DNA of 64,000 nucleotides from Chrysaora quinquecirrha (taxonomy: Eukaryota; Cnidaria; Scyphozoa; Semaeostomeae; Pelagiidae): the NCBI GenBank assembly GCA_014526335.1, contig JACTAT010000015.1:2369310-2433309 (forward strand). Reading direction: 5' to 3'. A program made the translations under genes and the position numbers. Numbering within the stretch: the stretch's first letter is position 1; each line of letters starts with the position of its first letter. Below, one piece after another: positions 48,868-60,839 of this stretch. Under the pieces are notes generated by a model that made no database searches, had not been told where the DNA came from, and was given only the letters and a program-made list of their open reading frames with translations.

Positions 48868-48990
48868 GACAGTAAGAAACGTAGAACTGTTAAAACTCTA
48901 GAGGTGGCGAGGCCGATTGGTCAAGGCCTTCGGGTAACGCTCGGCAGATCGTGAGTGCGAATCTCGTCTGGAATACTCTCAACAAGCCTA
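48868..48990 (+). mobile_element. tRNA-derived SINE-like unit, family C, copy 2
   Basis: GTGGCGAGGCCGATTGGTCA then GTGAGTGCGAATCTCG, with the same flanks as copy 1 (AATTGACAGTAAGAAACG before, ACTCTCAACAAGC after). The pair forms a tandem duplication of roughly 185 bp spacing. Confidence 0.5.
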
Positions 48991-48999
48991 CAGTCAACT

Positions 49000-51900
49000 C
49001 ATCCTTCCTAGCTCTTTAATTGAGAACCCAGGGTATTCGTTCTTAAATATCACTCTCAGGAGCACAAGCTGCAGGTCCACACGAGGGGGTAAATCCTATA
49101 GGAGGTTAGGTATATATGTGCCTGCCCGGTTATGGGTTAGTTTACGATCTTTTCCCGGTTTATGGGTCGTGTTCTGTGACTTGTTTGCTAGTTTATAGTA
49201 GAGTTTAATAGTTTGAAATTTTTGCCCTAGTTATTGATCTGTTTAATCAAAAATTATTGTTATGGGTTATTTCTAGCTCTTAGAGCCGCATTTCACATTC
49301 ATCGATCAATACAAATCCTTTGGAACGTTTTTTCGCTCATAATGGGGTATGTTTTCAAGATGAGGCCCTGCCTATGTTCTTTGGGTCCACTATTAGGTTT
49401 CTAGTAAGAAGCCTGAATACATCCACCTTTCTATAGGATTTACCCCTCCCCCTTGGGTCCACATGGTCCACATCAGCTAAAACTACCTGGAACCACGATT
49501 TGCCTTTACAAACAAAGTGCTTGTTTGCTCGCTATTCTTTGGACGGTTTTCTTTTGCTTCAAAATTCTTGATGAAATCGTTTAAACATGCTGTAGATTAT
49601 GTTGTATTTCTTCAAAGAATAAGGGTGTTTGAGGTGAATCACTCAGCAATTGCGGTGTTTATACTGCGATGTTATGCTATGTTAACTGTTCTCGTGGTCA
49701 TTACGACAGAGCACAATTCTACTACGATATGACAACTAATCTACAAATTTCACATTTCTCACTCTGTTTAACATGCACTGTCACTGCTATTGTCAAGTCG
49801 TAAGCTGTTATTGGGTTGATCCTTCAGATAATTCCATAGTTATTTTTATTCTTCACTTGCTCTTTCGTTGTTTCGACTGTGTAGGGCATGTTGAGTTTTG
49901 TTTGTGTTGAGCTTATCTGTAACTTTCTTTTGTCATTCTAACAAATTCCTCAAGGTTCAGTTTATTGGTTTCATTTTCCATTGATTCAAAGACGCAAAGG
50001 ATCTCGGTATTGTTGGCCTCAATTCCGTGGTGTGCAGATGAGATGCGCATATGAGATACACTGAGAGGATTCTGTAACGAGCCAAAGGCATTATGCAGTC
50101 CGCCAAATACATACAATAGGCTGTTTTGGCAACAGGACACCACAAGTGAAGAAGACGTCGCGAGCAGACAAAGAATCTGGGCACTAGTTACTTTCCCGCG
50201 TCTTGATGTTCCGCGTTCTGGCGACAACGCCATCTTTGCTGTTTTCACGTTTTCATGAAAACTTCAAAATTCTGCGTTGTTCTAGATGCTTTAACAGTTA
50301 CTTCGGCAACCAAACCAGTTAATTATTGCTATATTTGAGGAGCTATCGCAAAAACTGCGAAAGAAACCAATTCAAAATCAGTTGGGGGGCTAAAAAACTT
50401 TTTCTTTAGCTAGTCTTAGACTTAAACCCTATAGTATGCCTGTATTTAGGCATTGCCAAATTTCAATGCTAAGTTAAAATTTTTTATCAAAATGCTACAG
50501 AATATTGGCAAAATTGCCAGTAAGGCATCTAAGAGTATAGTGTTGTGCCTTTTTGGCATAGAAAAGTTGAAAGATTCTGTTTCATAGTGAAATCTATTTC
50601 AAGCTTCGTCTTCGCTAAAGATGTCCAGAAATCGCGTAAAGGGCTAGAATGAAGGGCCCGTTTTATCTTAACATACACTGCAAAGGTTCCGACATCATCA
50701 TTACTTCAGCTTGCACGTGTTGTTTCGTGTGAAAAGTCATTTTTACTCTGTTAAAGTATATAATGTTGCAGAGAGAAAGAATTTAACTTGACAGTGAAGA
50801 CCTGTGTGCTTCTGGTTCGCTTTAGCTGTGCGCATCACGGAAAATGGGCTTATAGTTTGTGTGGAGTTTTGCTCATGTTTTTGACTAATTTCTTGGTTTA
50901 TTCGGTATTATAGAGCGTACAAAGATTTACGAACTCAATAGGATCAGTGAGGTTCTGATAGGAGAGGTAGTTGCTCCCTTGTCCCTCATTATAAAAAGCA
51001 CCATGCTCCATTGCTTCCTTCAAAATTAACCTTAACCCGTCAAAAAGACCTGTCAAGATAAATCCTCGAGAAATTCGTTTGCTTCTAAGTGCCTGTGCTC
51101 TCTAGTTATATTGCCATGCTCCCGAGCCTCGTCAGTAAATTTGGGAAGAAGGGGTACGCGGATCCAAAGATGCGGCGACGTGTGGGGGGTATCTTTCCTA
51201 ATAGATCACGGATTCTTGAATGCTTTAGAAGAGATTTGCTGATTCAAGGTTATTTGTGGATGGATATTTTGTGGAGCTTATTTTGGATTTTAGCTTGGGT
51301 AGCGTAAAGCGCATGGAGTCATCATTTGATGATCGCTTTTGAACTGACTCTTTTCATTCAATACATTGATTGCGTTAGAAAAGACAATTGAGTGGCGGTA
51401 AACTATAACTGGAGGCGACCCGAAGGCTCCTCTTTCGATAGCTGCTACCCGTGAATGTAGGTGCTGGCCCCACTCCTATTCATGATCCTAAGACCATTTA
51501 CCTTAATTTTTACCCTTTCATGGCAAGTGCTATGCAGAGAGGCAATGACTATCATTTTTGACTAGGCAATGACTACTAAGTCTTTGGCATGACTCGGTCT
51601 CGGCTTGACCAAGACCTCGCGTTTCGGGGAGAGCGGGGAGAGCATTCATGGGAGAGCTAGGAGGTGCTATAACAAAATTTCCGTCGAAAAAGCTAACCAA
51701 CCACCAGAGGGAATGTTTGGTTCTTTCAAGAGTGAATACCGCTGAAATTGGCTTTGTTACTTATTGAAGGCCCCTTGTTGGAACCTCTAGCCCATCTTTC
51801 GGAAGATTTCTGCCACACCAGATATCTCACCACCCCACCCACTTAGACCCACCTCAGCATACGTTTAATATCAACAGGCGGTACCTTAGATCTTATCATG

Positions 51901-52685
51901 CGGAGAAATTCGTCGTATTAAGTAACTCTCATATAGGTCAGCAAAATAAAACACAAAATTAGTTTGTTTGAATTTATGATGTGATTTTAGCTCAACTTGA
52001 AATCATAAAATAGGCTTATGCATAGTTAAACTGTGAGACGGTGAGGATATACTTGGTAATTTGCTGTTCTAGAAATACAACAGGCCCAATCTAGCAATGA
52101 AAATCCTCGCAAAATGCAGTCTTTTTTAATGACCCACTAATCAAGAGCATTTTGCTGATCGATAATAATGGGAATTCTACACGTGGGTACTGTGCAACAG
52201 ACCGCCATCTCTTAATGAGTACTGCGTTTTCCTAGTTATTCGTGTATTGATTGCTATGGATGGCACAGTAGACAGTGCTTATTTTCTGTTTAGAGAATAG
52301 AGCTGCTGTGACACAGAAACAGCTGAAATTTAGGCCAGAAGTCAGTATACGGTTATTTTCTATCATTGTTATTTAAAAATTCATACTGTTTTCAAAGCGG
52401 ATTTGGTGTCGTACTTTTCTGCTATCATTAACGCTGATTGGGTGAATTTGCGCGCTTCCACAGTTAGATTGGTACTTCAGGGGCTTGTTTTGTTCAATGT
52501 ATTGATAATTATGCTGTGCAGTTGCGCAGTTGTTGATATGCAGATCAATGAACGAACACGTGCATGCAACTGTTTGCGTGATGTAATTGTTAGCTGTCGC
52601 TCCAATCGATTGATTGTGTACAAGCGCGTTTGACCTAGCAAACATCCAAAACTGCGTTTCATTAATATCAAGACAAAATGTCTAA
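49000..52685. other. Intergenic sequence, no supported gene
   Basis: A minus-strand frame of 111 codons at 50248-49913 has a hydrophobic stretch (ILCLLATSSSLVV) but no family likeness. A GC-rich patch with a 72-codon plus frame at 51089-51307 also lacks support. Otherwise nothing recognised. Confidence 0.3.
49913..50248 (-). CDS. Unassigned small ORF (111 codons)
   Basis: Starts MKTAKMALSPERGTSRRGK, has a single hydrophobic segment around residues 24-50 and an acidic C-terminal part (ESMENETNKLNLEEF). It could be a small membrane or exported protein, an exon or chance. No splice or promoter evidence. Confidence 0.18.
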   Translation of the reverse strand: MKTAKMALSPERGTSRRGKVTSAQILCLLATSSSLVVSCCQNSLLYVFGGLHNAFGSLQNPLSVSHMRISSAHHGIEANNTEILCVFESMENETNKLNLEEFVRMTKESYR

Positions 52686-52689
52686 TAAA

Positions 52690-52990
52690 ATGTCAATTTT
52701 CAGTAGAGTCAGTAGGTTCTTTCGATAGTGTCTCTCACTATAGGCATTGTATTCTTACACTGCTCGTGCTCCATGCGTGTTGAGTACAAATAACGCAATG
52801 CGATAGACATTGCGTGGAATTTTCAGTAGAGTCAGTAAAGTCTTTTGATAGTTTTCCTCACTCTTGCCAACGTGTTGTTAGACCGCCTGCTTGGTACAAA
52901 TAACCCAATACCCTAAACATTACACAACATTGTGACTTATCTATACCCAGACGAAATACTAAAGAAATCTGTAGTTTCAGCAGACCACGT
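52690..52990 (+). repeat. Tandem duplication, about 130 bp unit
   Basis: ATTTTCAGTAGAGTCAGTA, TCTTTYGATAG, CTCAC and GTACAAATAACNCAAT occur in the same order at about 52690 and 52820, with a decayed third start near 52975. Confidence 0.65.
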
Positions 52991-53069
52991 AAAGCCTTTC
53001 GTCATTCTTAAAAGAGTGTCTCTTCGTTTGGAGTTCGCTTCGTTCATAAATATCTGCCTGGCAGGTTCC

Positions 53070-53328
53070 TAACGTTCCCTTATTTTTCAGGCAATTTCAG
53101 CCTCAAGTTCCTTATAAAGGTGTTCCTTATAAACAAAATAAGTGTAACAGCCCTTAGGCAATATATGTTTCCACTTATTGTCTCCAAAAAGGTCAGGAAT
53201 GGTTGTTAGGTACAAAAAATTTAAAGCAACGTTTAAAAAATTTAAAAAAGCAACGAGTGCTGAAATCTCGGAAATTTTAAGCAACTTTGAGGGCTGGACT
53301 AAGTCAAATTGCTTATTAAAGAGTGTAT
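53070..53328. mobile_element. Decayed fragments of TA-flanked MITEs
   Basis: An AAGGAAC-type right end (AAGTTCCTTATAAAGGTGTT) is joined at about 53140 to an AAGCAAC-type fragment ending GGGCTGGACTAAGTCAAATT then GCTTATTAAAGAGTG and TA. Confidence 0.55.
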
Positions 53329-53329
53329 A

Positions 53330-54344
53330 GGACTGATAGAATGCACTGTTTCAAGAGTTATAAGATCTCCTGGATCTCTTAAGAATGCTGAGGTTAATTT
53401 AATGCCTGATTACGAGAAAATTGAATATAAAAGAGATCCCTAACGTTTGAATTTTCCATTGCAGTGCAGAACCTTTGATCAGTCATTCAACTTGGAAAGG
53501 TTGCAAGGCACAGACCAAGCAAAATGCATTTAATTAAAATCTGTCACTGATGTGGTGGGACGTACCCTACATTTGAATGTTGCATCGTGGTGACCTACAG
53601 TCAATACAAAATGAAGGTTAGTGGTTAGTTATCGATTAGATAAGATTGTAATTATATTATCTTCTCATTGTTTCCATGCAAGGTTATTTCTATAGTGCAC
53701 AGTATACAGTTTCTGTGGAGTAGAGTATACAGTGTAGAAATGTGAGACTGAACGTGCTGTAGTTTGTGTTTAGTACTGACCTCAAAGATGCATTGATGCT
53801 CCGAGTCTTAATATACACACGCCTATTTCATAACAACATTTAGGTCCGTTCTCAGTCTTGGTTTTTCTTATTACTGACCTGACTGCCTTTTCCATCAAAC
53901 TCATTACCCCTGTCTTTCCTAGAAACATAGTTAAAGTAATTCTTAAGGGATACAAAATTGGCGAACGCCAGCGTACAAAGTAATCTATATATAGATTTAC
54001 TTGCATCCAACTCTTTTAGTATCTATTTATCGTCATTTTACGTACCCTATATATAGATTTATACAGCTTATACATGTATATATAGATATCTATATTCGTT
54101 TATTAAACTGATAACGAATAGGTTGATACTTCTTAGGATTCGGGGCAACCCGACATGGACAAACAAACTTTAATACTTCTATACAAACTTTAATGCGCGT
54201 GCTCATTCTGTTACAAATGCTGAGTTTGATGCAATCTATGATGTTGCTCAATGTTAGTGCAAATTAGTGCACTCGTCAATACTGTAAAACTAACAGTAAA
54301 TAAGGTACAATTCACTTCTATGTATGTATCTATCTATATTCATG
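53330..54344. other. Intergenic sequence, nothing recognised
   Basis: AT-rich, with short ATCTATATATAGA-type simple sequence near 53990-54100. No feature supported. Confidence 0.4.
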
Positions 54345-54535
54345 ACAACTATATACAAAATGGAAGACGGCTCAACATAGCCGAAACACAAAGGTCAACC
54401 TGAGAGTTACTGCGCTATTTCTTGAGCTCTCTAGCTCAGTAGAAACGCCTTTGGCTCACTGGTCATGCAGTCCAGGTTTTAATCCCATCTACTGAAGTAT
54501 GCCACTTGTGGAAAAATCTATCTAAGTATCTACAT
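54345..54535 (+). mobile_element. tRNA-derived SINE, family A, copy 3
   Basis: Box A TAGCTCAGTAG and box B AGGTTTTAATCCC, then TGCCACTTGTGGAAAAATCT as in the copies at 1882 and 2121. A leading CGGCTCAACATAGCCGAAAC segment may belong to a preceding unit. Confidence 0.75.
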
Positions 54536-57500
54536 ATTTACGTATCTGTATACATCTATCTATCTATAGGTTGATACAGCTATGCTTTCAATCATATAAG
54601 AGGAAGGCATGGTTTCATGTAATCTCGTGTGATCAGTGGAGTTGAATAAACAACAGCGACGTTGAGTGTTCGCCAACCCCAAAAAGCTTTCCCAGTGAAA
54701 CGGATGGATAGCGTTGCATGATAAAAAGATATTACCAATGACGTTGCGAAACGGGTATAAGTGGACCTTCTGGTTAATTCAAGAATACTTTCTTGATCTT
54801 TAAGATAAGAGCTTCTGTAGGTTTCTATATAAGAGGTTAATCATTAAAACTAAGTGTGATGAGTATATGAATTGATATATAATGAAGGTTATAAACAGCA
54901 AGTCCTCTCAAAGCCCACTTCTTCATGAGCAGCTGGAACTCGCTATCTCAGTCTCATGTTGTCAGTCATGCAGTAGTTAGAGTAACTAGCCCTCAGAACT
55001 TTGGCTGCATATGAAAGTAAGACCATCAGAAAGAATGCAAAAGCAAGCGAATAATACAAACAAGCATGCACCAGGCAAAGCTTTTTTACATCAACCTATT
55101 ACCAATTCCATCATTCACTGCAAAATAATACTATCTAAGAAACAGAGGAATCGAGAACAGATTGAGAACATTTCAAGCTGAAAAAAGTCAAAATTTGCTG
55201 GTTCTTAGAAAAAGGGTTTACTCCAGTGTTATTAGTGTATCAGAGAAAACGGGTATAAAGAGTTAAGCAATGCAGTTCATATTGTAATAAGAGATGACAT
55301 CAATCTGGTTTGGATTTAACGATAAAGCCAGGAAAACCATCAGCTTATCTATTCATGAAGGGCTGATAGAAATAAAAAAAAGCACTTTGTTCACCTATAA
55401 GCCATTTTATAACATTTTATTAATAAGACTTTTCATTCCTGGTTATCTGCCACGAGATCTTAATTTCGTCTACCCAGGTTATCTAAGCAATCTTATCGGT
55501 GAGAGCATTTCTTCTCAAGAAACAATTGCTCATGTCAAGTTCAAGCCCAGGTGTTTTAGAGCTCAAGGAAGCAAAAGAAATGATAATTTAATAACTGTGA
55601 ACAATAGAATACGTCAGGTGCTGCTGTTTTCAGACAATGAATATAGTTAAATAATCTTTAGAATTAGCAGAGAAGTTAATTAATCTAAACAGAAGATTGA
55701 CCCCTAGAACACAATTCTTTATTCTGCAGATACTTAACAACAAACAGAGAGTAAGAAAATAGAATTAGATAATCTTAATCATCCCTCTATTGGGTGTGGC
55801 TAGAAACAGAGAATGAAAGAGAAATAGGGGGTGTAAGATAAGGGTGAAGCTCTGTAATAGGGCTTTTTATCTTGAGAATAAGAAGGCGTTCTTCTCTTAT
55901 GTGTTGAGTTTTCAACGATAATATTAGCTGAACTATGACGCACAGTCAACTGATCACCGTCTCTGTTGCTCGTCGTTTTAATTGCAACGAAAAACAGCTA
56001 TCTATAAAAGAACGATAGAGAAACACATGTTCCCTCCTTCCTTTCTTGCAGTGTATTGTTCAGATAGCTGGAAAATGAAAAGAGCAATAGTGTCAAAAAG
56101 CTTAATTTCAATTGCTTTGAGATGGGCGAAAGCTGGCTCCTTTCTCTTGCAGGAAAAAGATTATAAGGCACATGTGATTTTAAGTAAATGTGCGTATTTC
56201 TATTTGATTTTAATGGCGAAATCTAATCGAATAATTAGATTACTCACAATAGGCTTGTTTTATATATATAAAAGAAAGCTGGAAATGTGCTCGTTCTAAT
56301 TGTTACACTCTTGCATATTCTAAAACATTTAAACAAAAAAGACATTGAAACATCGTGTATTTCCAATGAAAGTCAAGCTAGAACAGCGGGCTATATGGAT
56401 GCTTATAGAATCTCTTAGGGGACCTCGTGTTCGCTCTATTCAAATCGAAGCATTTGGTTTGGTTCGGTCTGCTTTTCAGAGAGATATGTTTTGGCTAAAT
56501 AAGGCGTGCATACTGAATATAAATGGAGAAACCCAGTTTAAGATAGAAATACATTATACTAGGATTATAATAAGCATGATATTTATGCTTGGGAATAGTT
56601 TCCTCTATAATAGCCTCCTGTGCTTAAATGAAACCGTCATCAATCTCTTGTGTTACTTAACGTTTTGACCAATCAGATGCTTGGATACCCTGCAAGCAAA
56701 TGGCTGCAAAAGGCATGTTCTATTGATGTTCAATGATCATCCTACTAATCAGTCGTTCTACATATGAAACTAATTTCATCCTGTTTTGCATTAATTATTT
56801 TGTCTTTTGAACACTGCTCATTGCTTTTTAATAAGCATTTTATCATATGATCAATTAAAACCAAACCAGAAGCACATGGACAGGATGACAAGAGGTTCTT
56901 TTGACACCATGTCAGCCTTACCTGCCTTGGTCGATAATCAATGACACAGTTCAGTTATGGCAATTAGCACAGAAACGAGGCAAAAGTTTGCTCAGAAGCG
57001 AGATTTTGTTTTTATCATCAGTAGTCTTTAGAAATGAAAGAGGTTGTCTTCGACCAAGGTGGTATTCAACAAATGCAATGTAGTGGTAATGGTATTCTGT
57101 GAAAATACCTAGTAAGGTACGTGAAATTACCTGGTAAGATACGCAGTTTTGAAAAATGAATGAAAATGATATTAGAATATGAGTGAAATAGGTTAAGCAT
57201 GTCTCCTCTTTTTGATTGGCTGAAGAGAACAATTGTCTATTTTTGATTGGCTAATTTCGATCCACATCTTTGTTAATATGTTGTCCCAGTCCTTTTCATC
57301 GATCTCTTGTATACTCTGAAGAGATTCCGACGAAACAAGCTTCAAAGTTTGCAAGGAATGATAATTCCACTTCTTTACTGCTCTTTTGAGAAGGTCTAAG
57401 GATCTCAGCTACAAATCTCTCTCTATATTTTTGTCCATTTTATTAGTACTGGAACGCTTTTATCAGTGAAAATAATGTCGTTACTCTTTTTTGTCACTTC

Positions 57501-58545
57501 TGACAAATTTTCTTCAAACATGGCTAAAGAACATGTTCAAGACTCTTGGCAATATTATGGTAATCGTATTCTATTACCCGCTACTTCAGCATTGCAAAAA
57601 GATCAGGATGTCGTATGTATTCAATGTTAACAGCTATTCATGGAAACCGAAATCAAATGAAAGCATAGTGGCGTAACCAGCGATTCAACAATAAAGGGAC
57701 AAAAGGGCGTGGTCAAAGAGAAACTGAGGGCTTGTCAATCAGAAGAATTAACCAAGAGGTATCATATGACGTTTTTTGGTTAGACTTAGGCCATATACGA
57801 TACCTGCCTTGGCTATAATTAGGGGGGGGGGGCTGGCGATTAATGAGCACACGTTGCTGTTTGATCTGTTTATATGAATGATCTAATAACAAACATATCG
57901 ATTAAATAGGGTAAAGTGTGCAACATCTTGCAATCTCTAAACAATATTAAGACAGATATGAGACATTAAATGGCCAGGGACATTAATAGGCTAAGGACAT
58001 TTCAATTGAGGAATTAAGGTATTGGGTCATGACAAATGGGCATTCTAAATTTTGTACAATAACTGTTCTTAAACTTTGCTGAAACGCGTGAATTGATTGG
58101 TTGATACATGACAGGCATCAATCTTATGTTGATATAATGCTATGTTGGTCTAACGGCAAAGATTGAACATGACATAAAAAATTGACCAGGCAGGCAGGAT
58201 TATAATAGATTAGTCATCTATTTGGACTAAGCAGTGAAACCTCAGCAAGAACTGCATTGGAAGAAGGAGAACCGAAGGTCCGATTCGCTAAGAGCAAGGC
58301 AAAGAAACACATGGCTGAAAGCTGCCAAAGAACAAAGGTATGACGTGCAAAGATGCAAAAGTGGTGGCTCAAGATCTTGCACAACGGGGGGTATACATTG
58401 ATAACGCATTGGGGGGGGGGATATGCTTTGATAACGCATTAGATACTTTTAGATTTCGTATCATTGGATACCTGAATTGCAATTGGTGGAATGCTAACTG
58501 ACGATTTACAAAATCATGTAAGCTTAGACAAAGATTGATTTGGTG
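54536..58545. other. Intergenic AT-rich sequence, no supported gene
   Basis: Three plus-strand frames of 105-118 codons (55294-55650, 55982-56299, 56345-56668) exist but are rich in AT-type codons and match no family, so they are treated as chance. G-runs at 57822 and 58410 and a short duplication of GATAACGCATT at 58400-58440 were noted. Confidence 0.35.
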
Positions 58546-58547
58546 AC

Positions 58548-58978
58548 TAAAGCCGCGGCTACACGTGCGATTTTTCACCTGTTCTGGCGACGCGACATAC
58601 CTGAAAATGTTTTGTTCTGAGAAATCCTGAGCTGGCTACACGCTGCGACAAAAATGCTGCGACAGACATTCTGCGACAATCAACTTTCGTGAATAGAAGA
58701 AGAAAATTTCCTGGGAAACGCGCGAAAACAATGCAATGTGTTGCGTCGCCAATTCAAATAAACCGGCTACACGCTGCGACATTACTGGCGACAAGCAAAA
58801 ACATGTCGCGAAAAGTTCAACCAAAGCAATGTTCTGCGACTGAATTTTCCACGGTCGCAGAATATTCTGTTCAAAAATATATCACTGGCCACACGTGCGA
58901 CTCTTAGTTTTTCCGGTCGCGGCGACAGTTTTTGAACATGTTCTGTCGCCATTTCAAACAGAATGTCGCACGTGAATG
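58548..58978. mobile_element. Inverted-repeat element, group E (TGCGACA words)
   Basis: Ends GCGGCTACACGTGCGA and TGTCGCACGTGAATGC are inverted. The interior repeats GGCTACACGCTGCGACA, TGCGACA and GTCGC many times in both directions. No ORF. One copy seen. Confidence 0.7.
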
Positions 58979-59751
58979 CTAAATGATGACTTACGAAGTC
59001 ATACCAGAGCCAAGCCGAGTCATGCTAAAGATCTATGGCAAATTGGTGCTCCAATCTGCATATGATACCCGATATGATTATTCGTGGCAAATTTGGACCC
59101 AGAATGGTAGGCAAGTCTGACGCTAGCAGGAATAAAGAACTACCGGTTATAGCTACTGACAGAGAAAACCCATAGCGCTGAAATTAAGAGGGATTGGTTT
59201 GTAGAAAGTATATTGGAGGGATGAAAGCACAACTTTCGCCCCTGCATTGCAAATGGGACGGCAGAACATAACTGGATACATAAAGAAACAAAAAAGAAAG
59301 GCATAGCTTTAAATCACTGTATTTCGAATTAATAACATCAAGTATTATTTTTTGTATTTTCCTTTTAAACAAATTAATTTGAATGCCTTTTAACTCAATA
59401 AGTGAAAATAAGAATCACTAGTGATCAATAATAGGTTAGTCAAATCATATAGTGATAAACTCAAAATAAAATGTTTAAACGAAAATCACAAGTGATAAAT
59501 GAAATCATAAAATCATAAGATCAAACACAATGGTGAAAACAGTGCAAAAGTGTTGTTAGAATAATACGTTACGACTTCTTAGCAGAAGTATTTTAAACTG
59601 CTTGACTGGAAGTAGATGTGTTGCGTTGAACGAATGGTGAACGATTTTAAGCACTTTGGCTGTGTCTTAGCATCGAAGAATGCCTAAGAATGAGAAGAAT
59701 GAGAAGAGAATAATTAGGATACTCAAAAAGGAGGAAATATCTTTGGTTTTA

Positions 59752-59942
59752 CTTCAAAGGTGAAGGTGAAGTTGAAGATGAAATTGTGTTTTAGCGCCAG
59801 TCGCTAGATTCGGTTAAGTAATCGAGACCTCGACCTTGGTTGTGACTCTACCGTGACTGGGCTCGAACCCTAACCACACTGACCTCCTGACACCACGCAT
59901 CAGCTGGATTAGACCACGACGCCACAGCATCTTCAAAGCCTT
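59752..59942 (-). mobile_element. tRNA-derived SINE, family B, copy 3
   Basis: On the minus strand: GATGCTGTGGCGTCGTGGTC, TAATCCAGCTGATGCGTGG, box B AGGGTTCGAGCCC, GTCACAACCAAGGTCGAGG, TAGCGACTGGCGCTAAAACA, ending in a CTTCACC repeat. Confidence 0.8.
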
Positions 59943-59971
59943 TTTCATCTGATACTTCTGAGAGTAAACTC

Positions 59972-60220
59972 TATTTGAAGGTAATGTGGCTTCTTGGTCT
60001 AATCCAGCTGACTCATGTTGTCCGGAGCTGGAGATTAGCGACGTCGCGGTTCGAGCCCCAGCCACTGTACCGCCACAGCCAGTTTCGGGGTCTTTTTAGT
60101 TTATCTACCTATGAGATCCTAGTGCCTGGCGCTAAACACACCATTTCACCTTCACCTTTCACCTTCACCTTTCACATTCACCTTTCACCTTCACCTTTCA
60201 CCTTTCACCAGGCAATGTTT
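59972..60220 (+). mobile_element. tRNA-derived SINE, family B, copy 4, with TTCACC tail
   Basis: Starts AAGGTAATGTGGCTTCTTGG about 30 bases from the head of copy 3, in the opposite direction. Box B GCGGTTCGAGCCCC. The 3' end runs into about 80 bp of TTCACCTTTCACC repeat. Confidence 0.8.
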
Positions 60221-60299
60221 CGAGATAGGCCTAAATTAGCTGAAAAAGCTAGAAATAAGTAACAGCCTATTCAAAATAAAGTAACAACAACAACAACGA

Positions 60300-60375
60300 G
60301 ACGTGGCAAATCTTTTGAAACATTGATTTGCTTGATGAGCAAATTCCAATCCTTTGACAAAGAATATTTGATCGT
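60300..60375. mobile_element. Foldback MITE group A, fragment
   Basis: GACGTGGCAAATCTTTTGAA, TTGCTTGATGAGCAAATTCC and TTTGATCGTGTGGC: the right-hand third of the group A consensus. Confidence 0.5.
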
Positions 60376-60564
60376 GTGGCTGATGCAATAAATAATGCAC
60401 TAGCAACTGAGCCCCTTGTCTCCTGAGCGACTGGTTTGATTTTCTGAACTTTTAAACTTTTAGCATTGGAGGAGACTTAGAACGCAGCTACTAAAGCTGC
60501 AAGTATGCTTCCCAGGCAAGGAAACAAGGGGCGTGCAATTTTTTGAGAAGAAGGCATTACTTTA

Positions 60565-60735
60565 AGATGTTCGTTGTCTAATCTTGTTAGCTCGTGGTGT
60601 CAGAGATAATGGAGGTCGGGGTCCGAGCCCCAGCCACGGTGTTGTCATAGCGAGGGTTAAGGTCTCGCTTGTTAATCGGGTAGATCCTAGCAACTGGCGT
60701 CAAAAGCATCATTTCATCTCCACATTCTACTCCAC
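60565..60735 (+). mobile_element. tRNA-derived SINE, family B, copy 5
   Basis: TAATCTTGTTAGCTCGTGG, box B GGGTCCGAGCCCC, CAGCCACGGTGTTGTCATAG, TCTCGCTTGTTAATCG, CTAGCAACTGGCG, ending CATTTCATCTCCACATTC. Confidence 0.75.
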
Positions 60736-60839
60736 ATTCTTACCTTCAGCTTCAAACTGTTAATTATTTCAACGAGGTGTTTGTCCCTGGTAGTGATCCA
60801 GAAGAACTGTATCGAATTTAAAATGACTATGGAACTTAC

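Noticed and set aside
55294..56668. Three plus-strand frames of 105-118 codons
   Set aside because: Composition is that of AT-rich chance frames, with no recognised motif and no splice or promoter signals.
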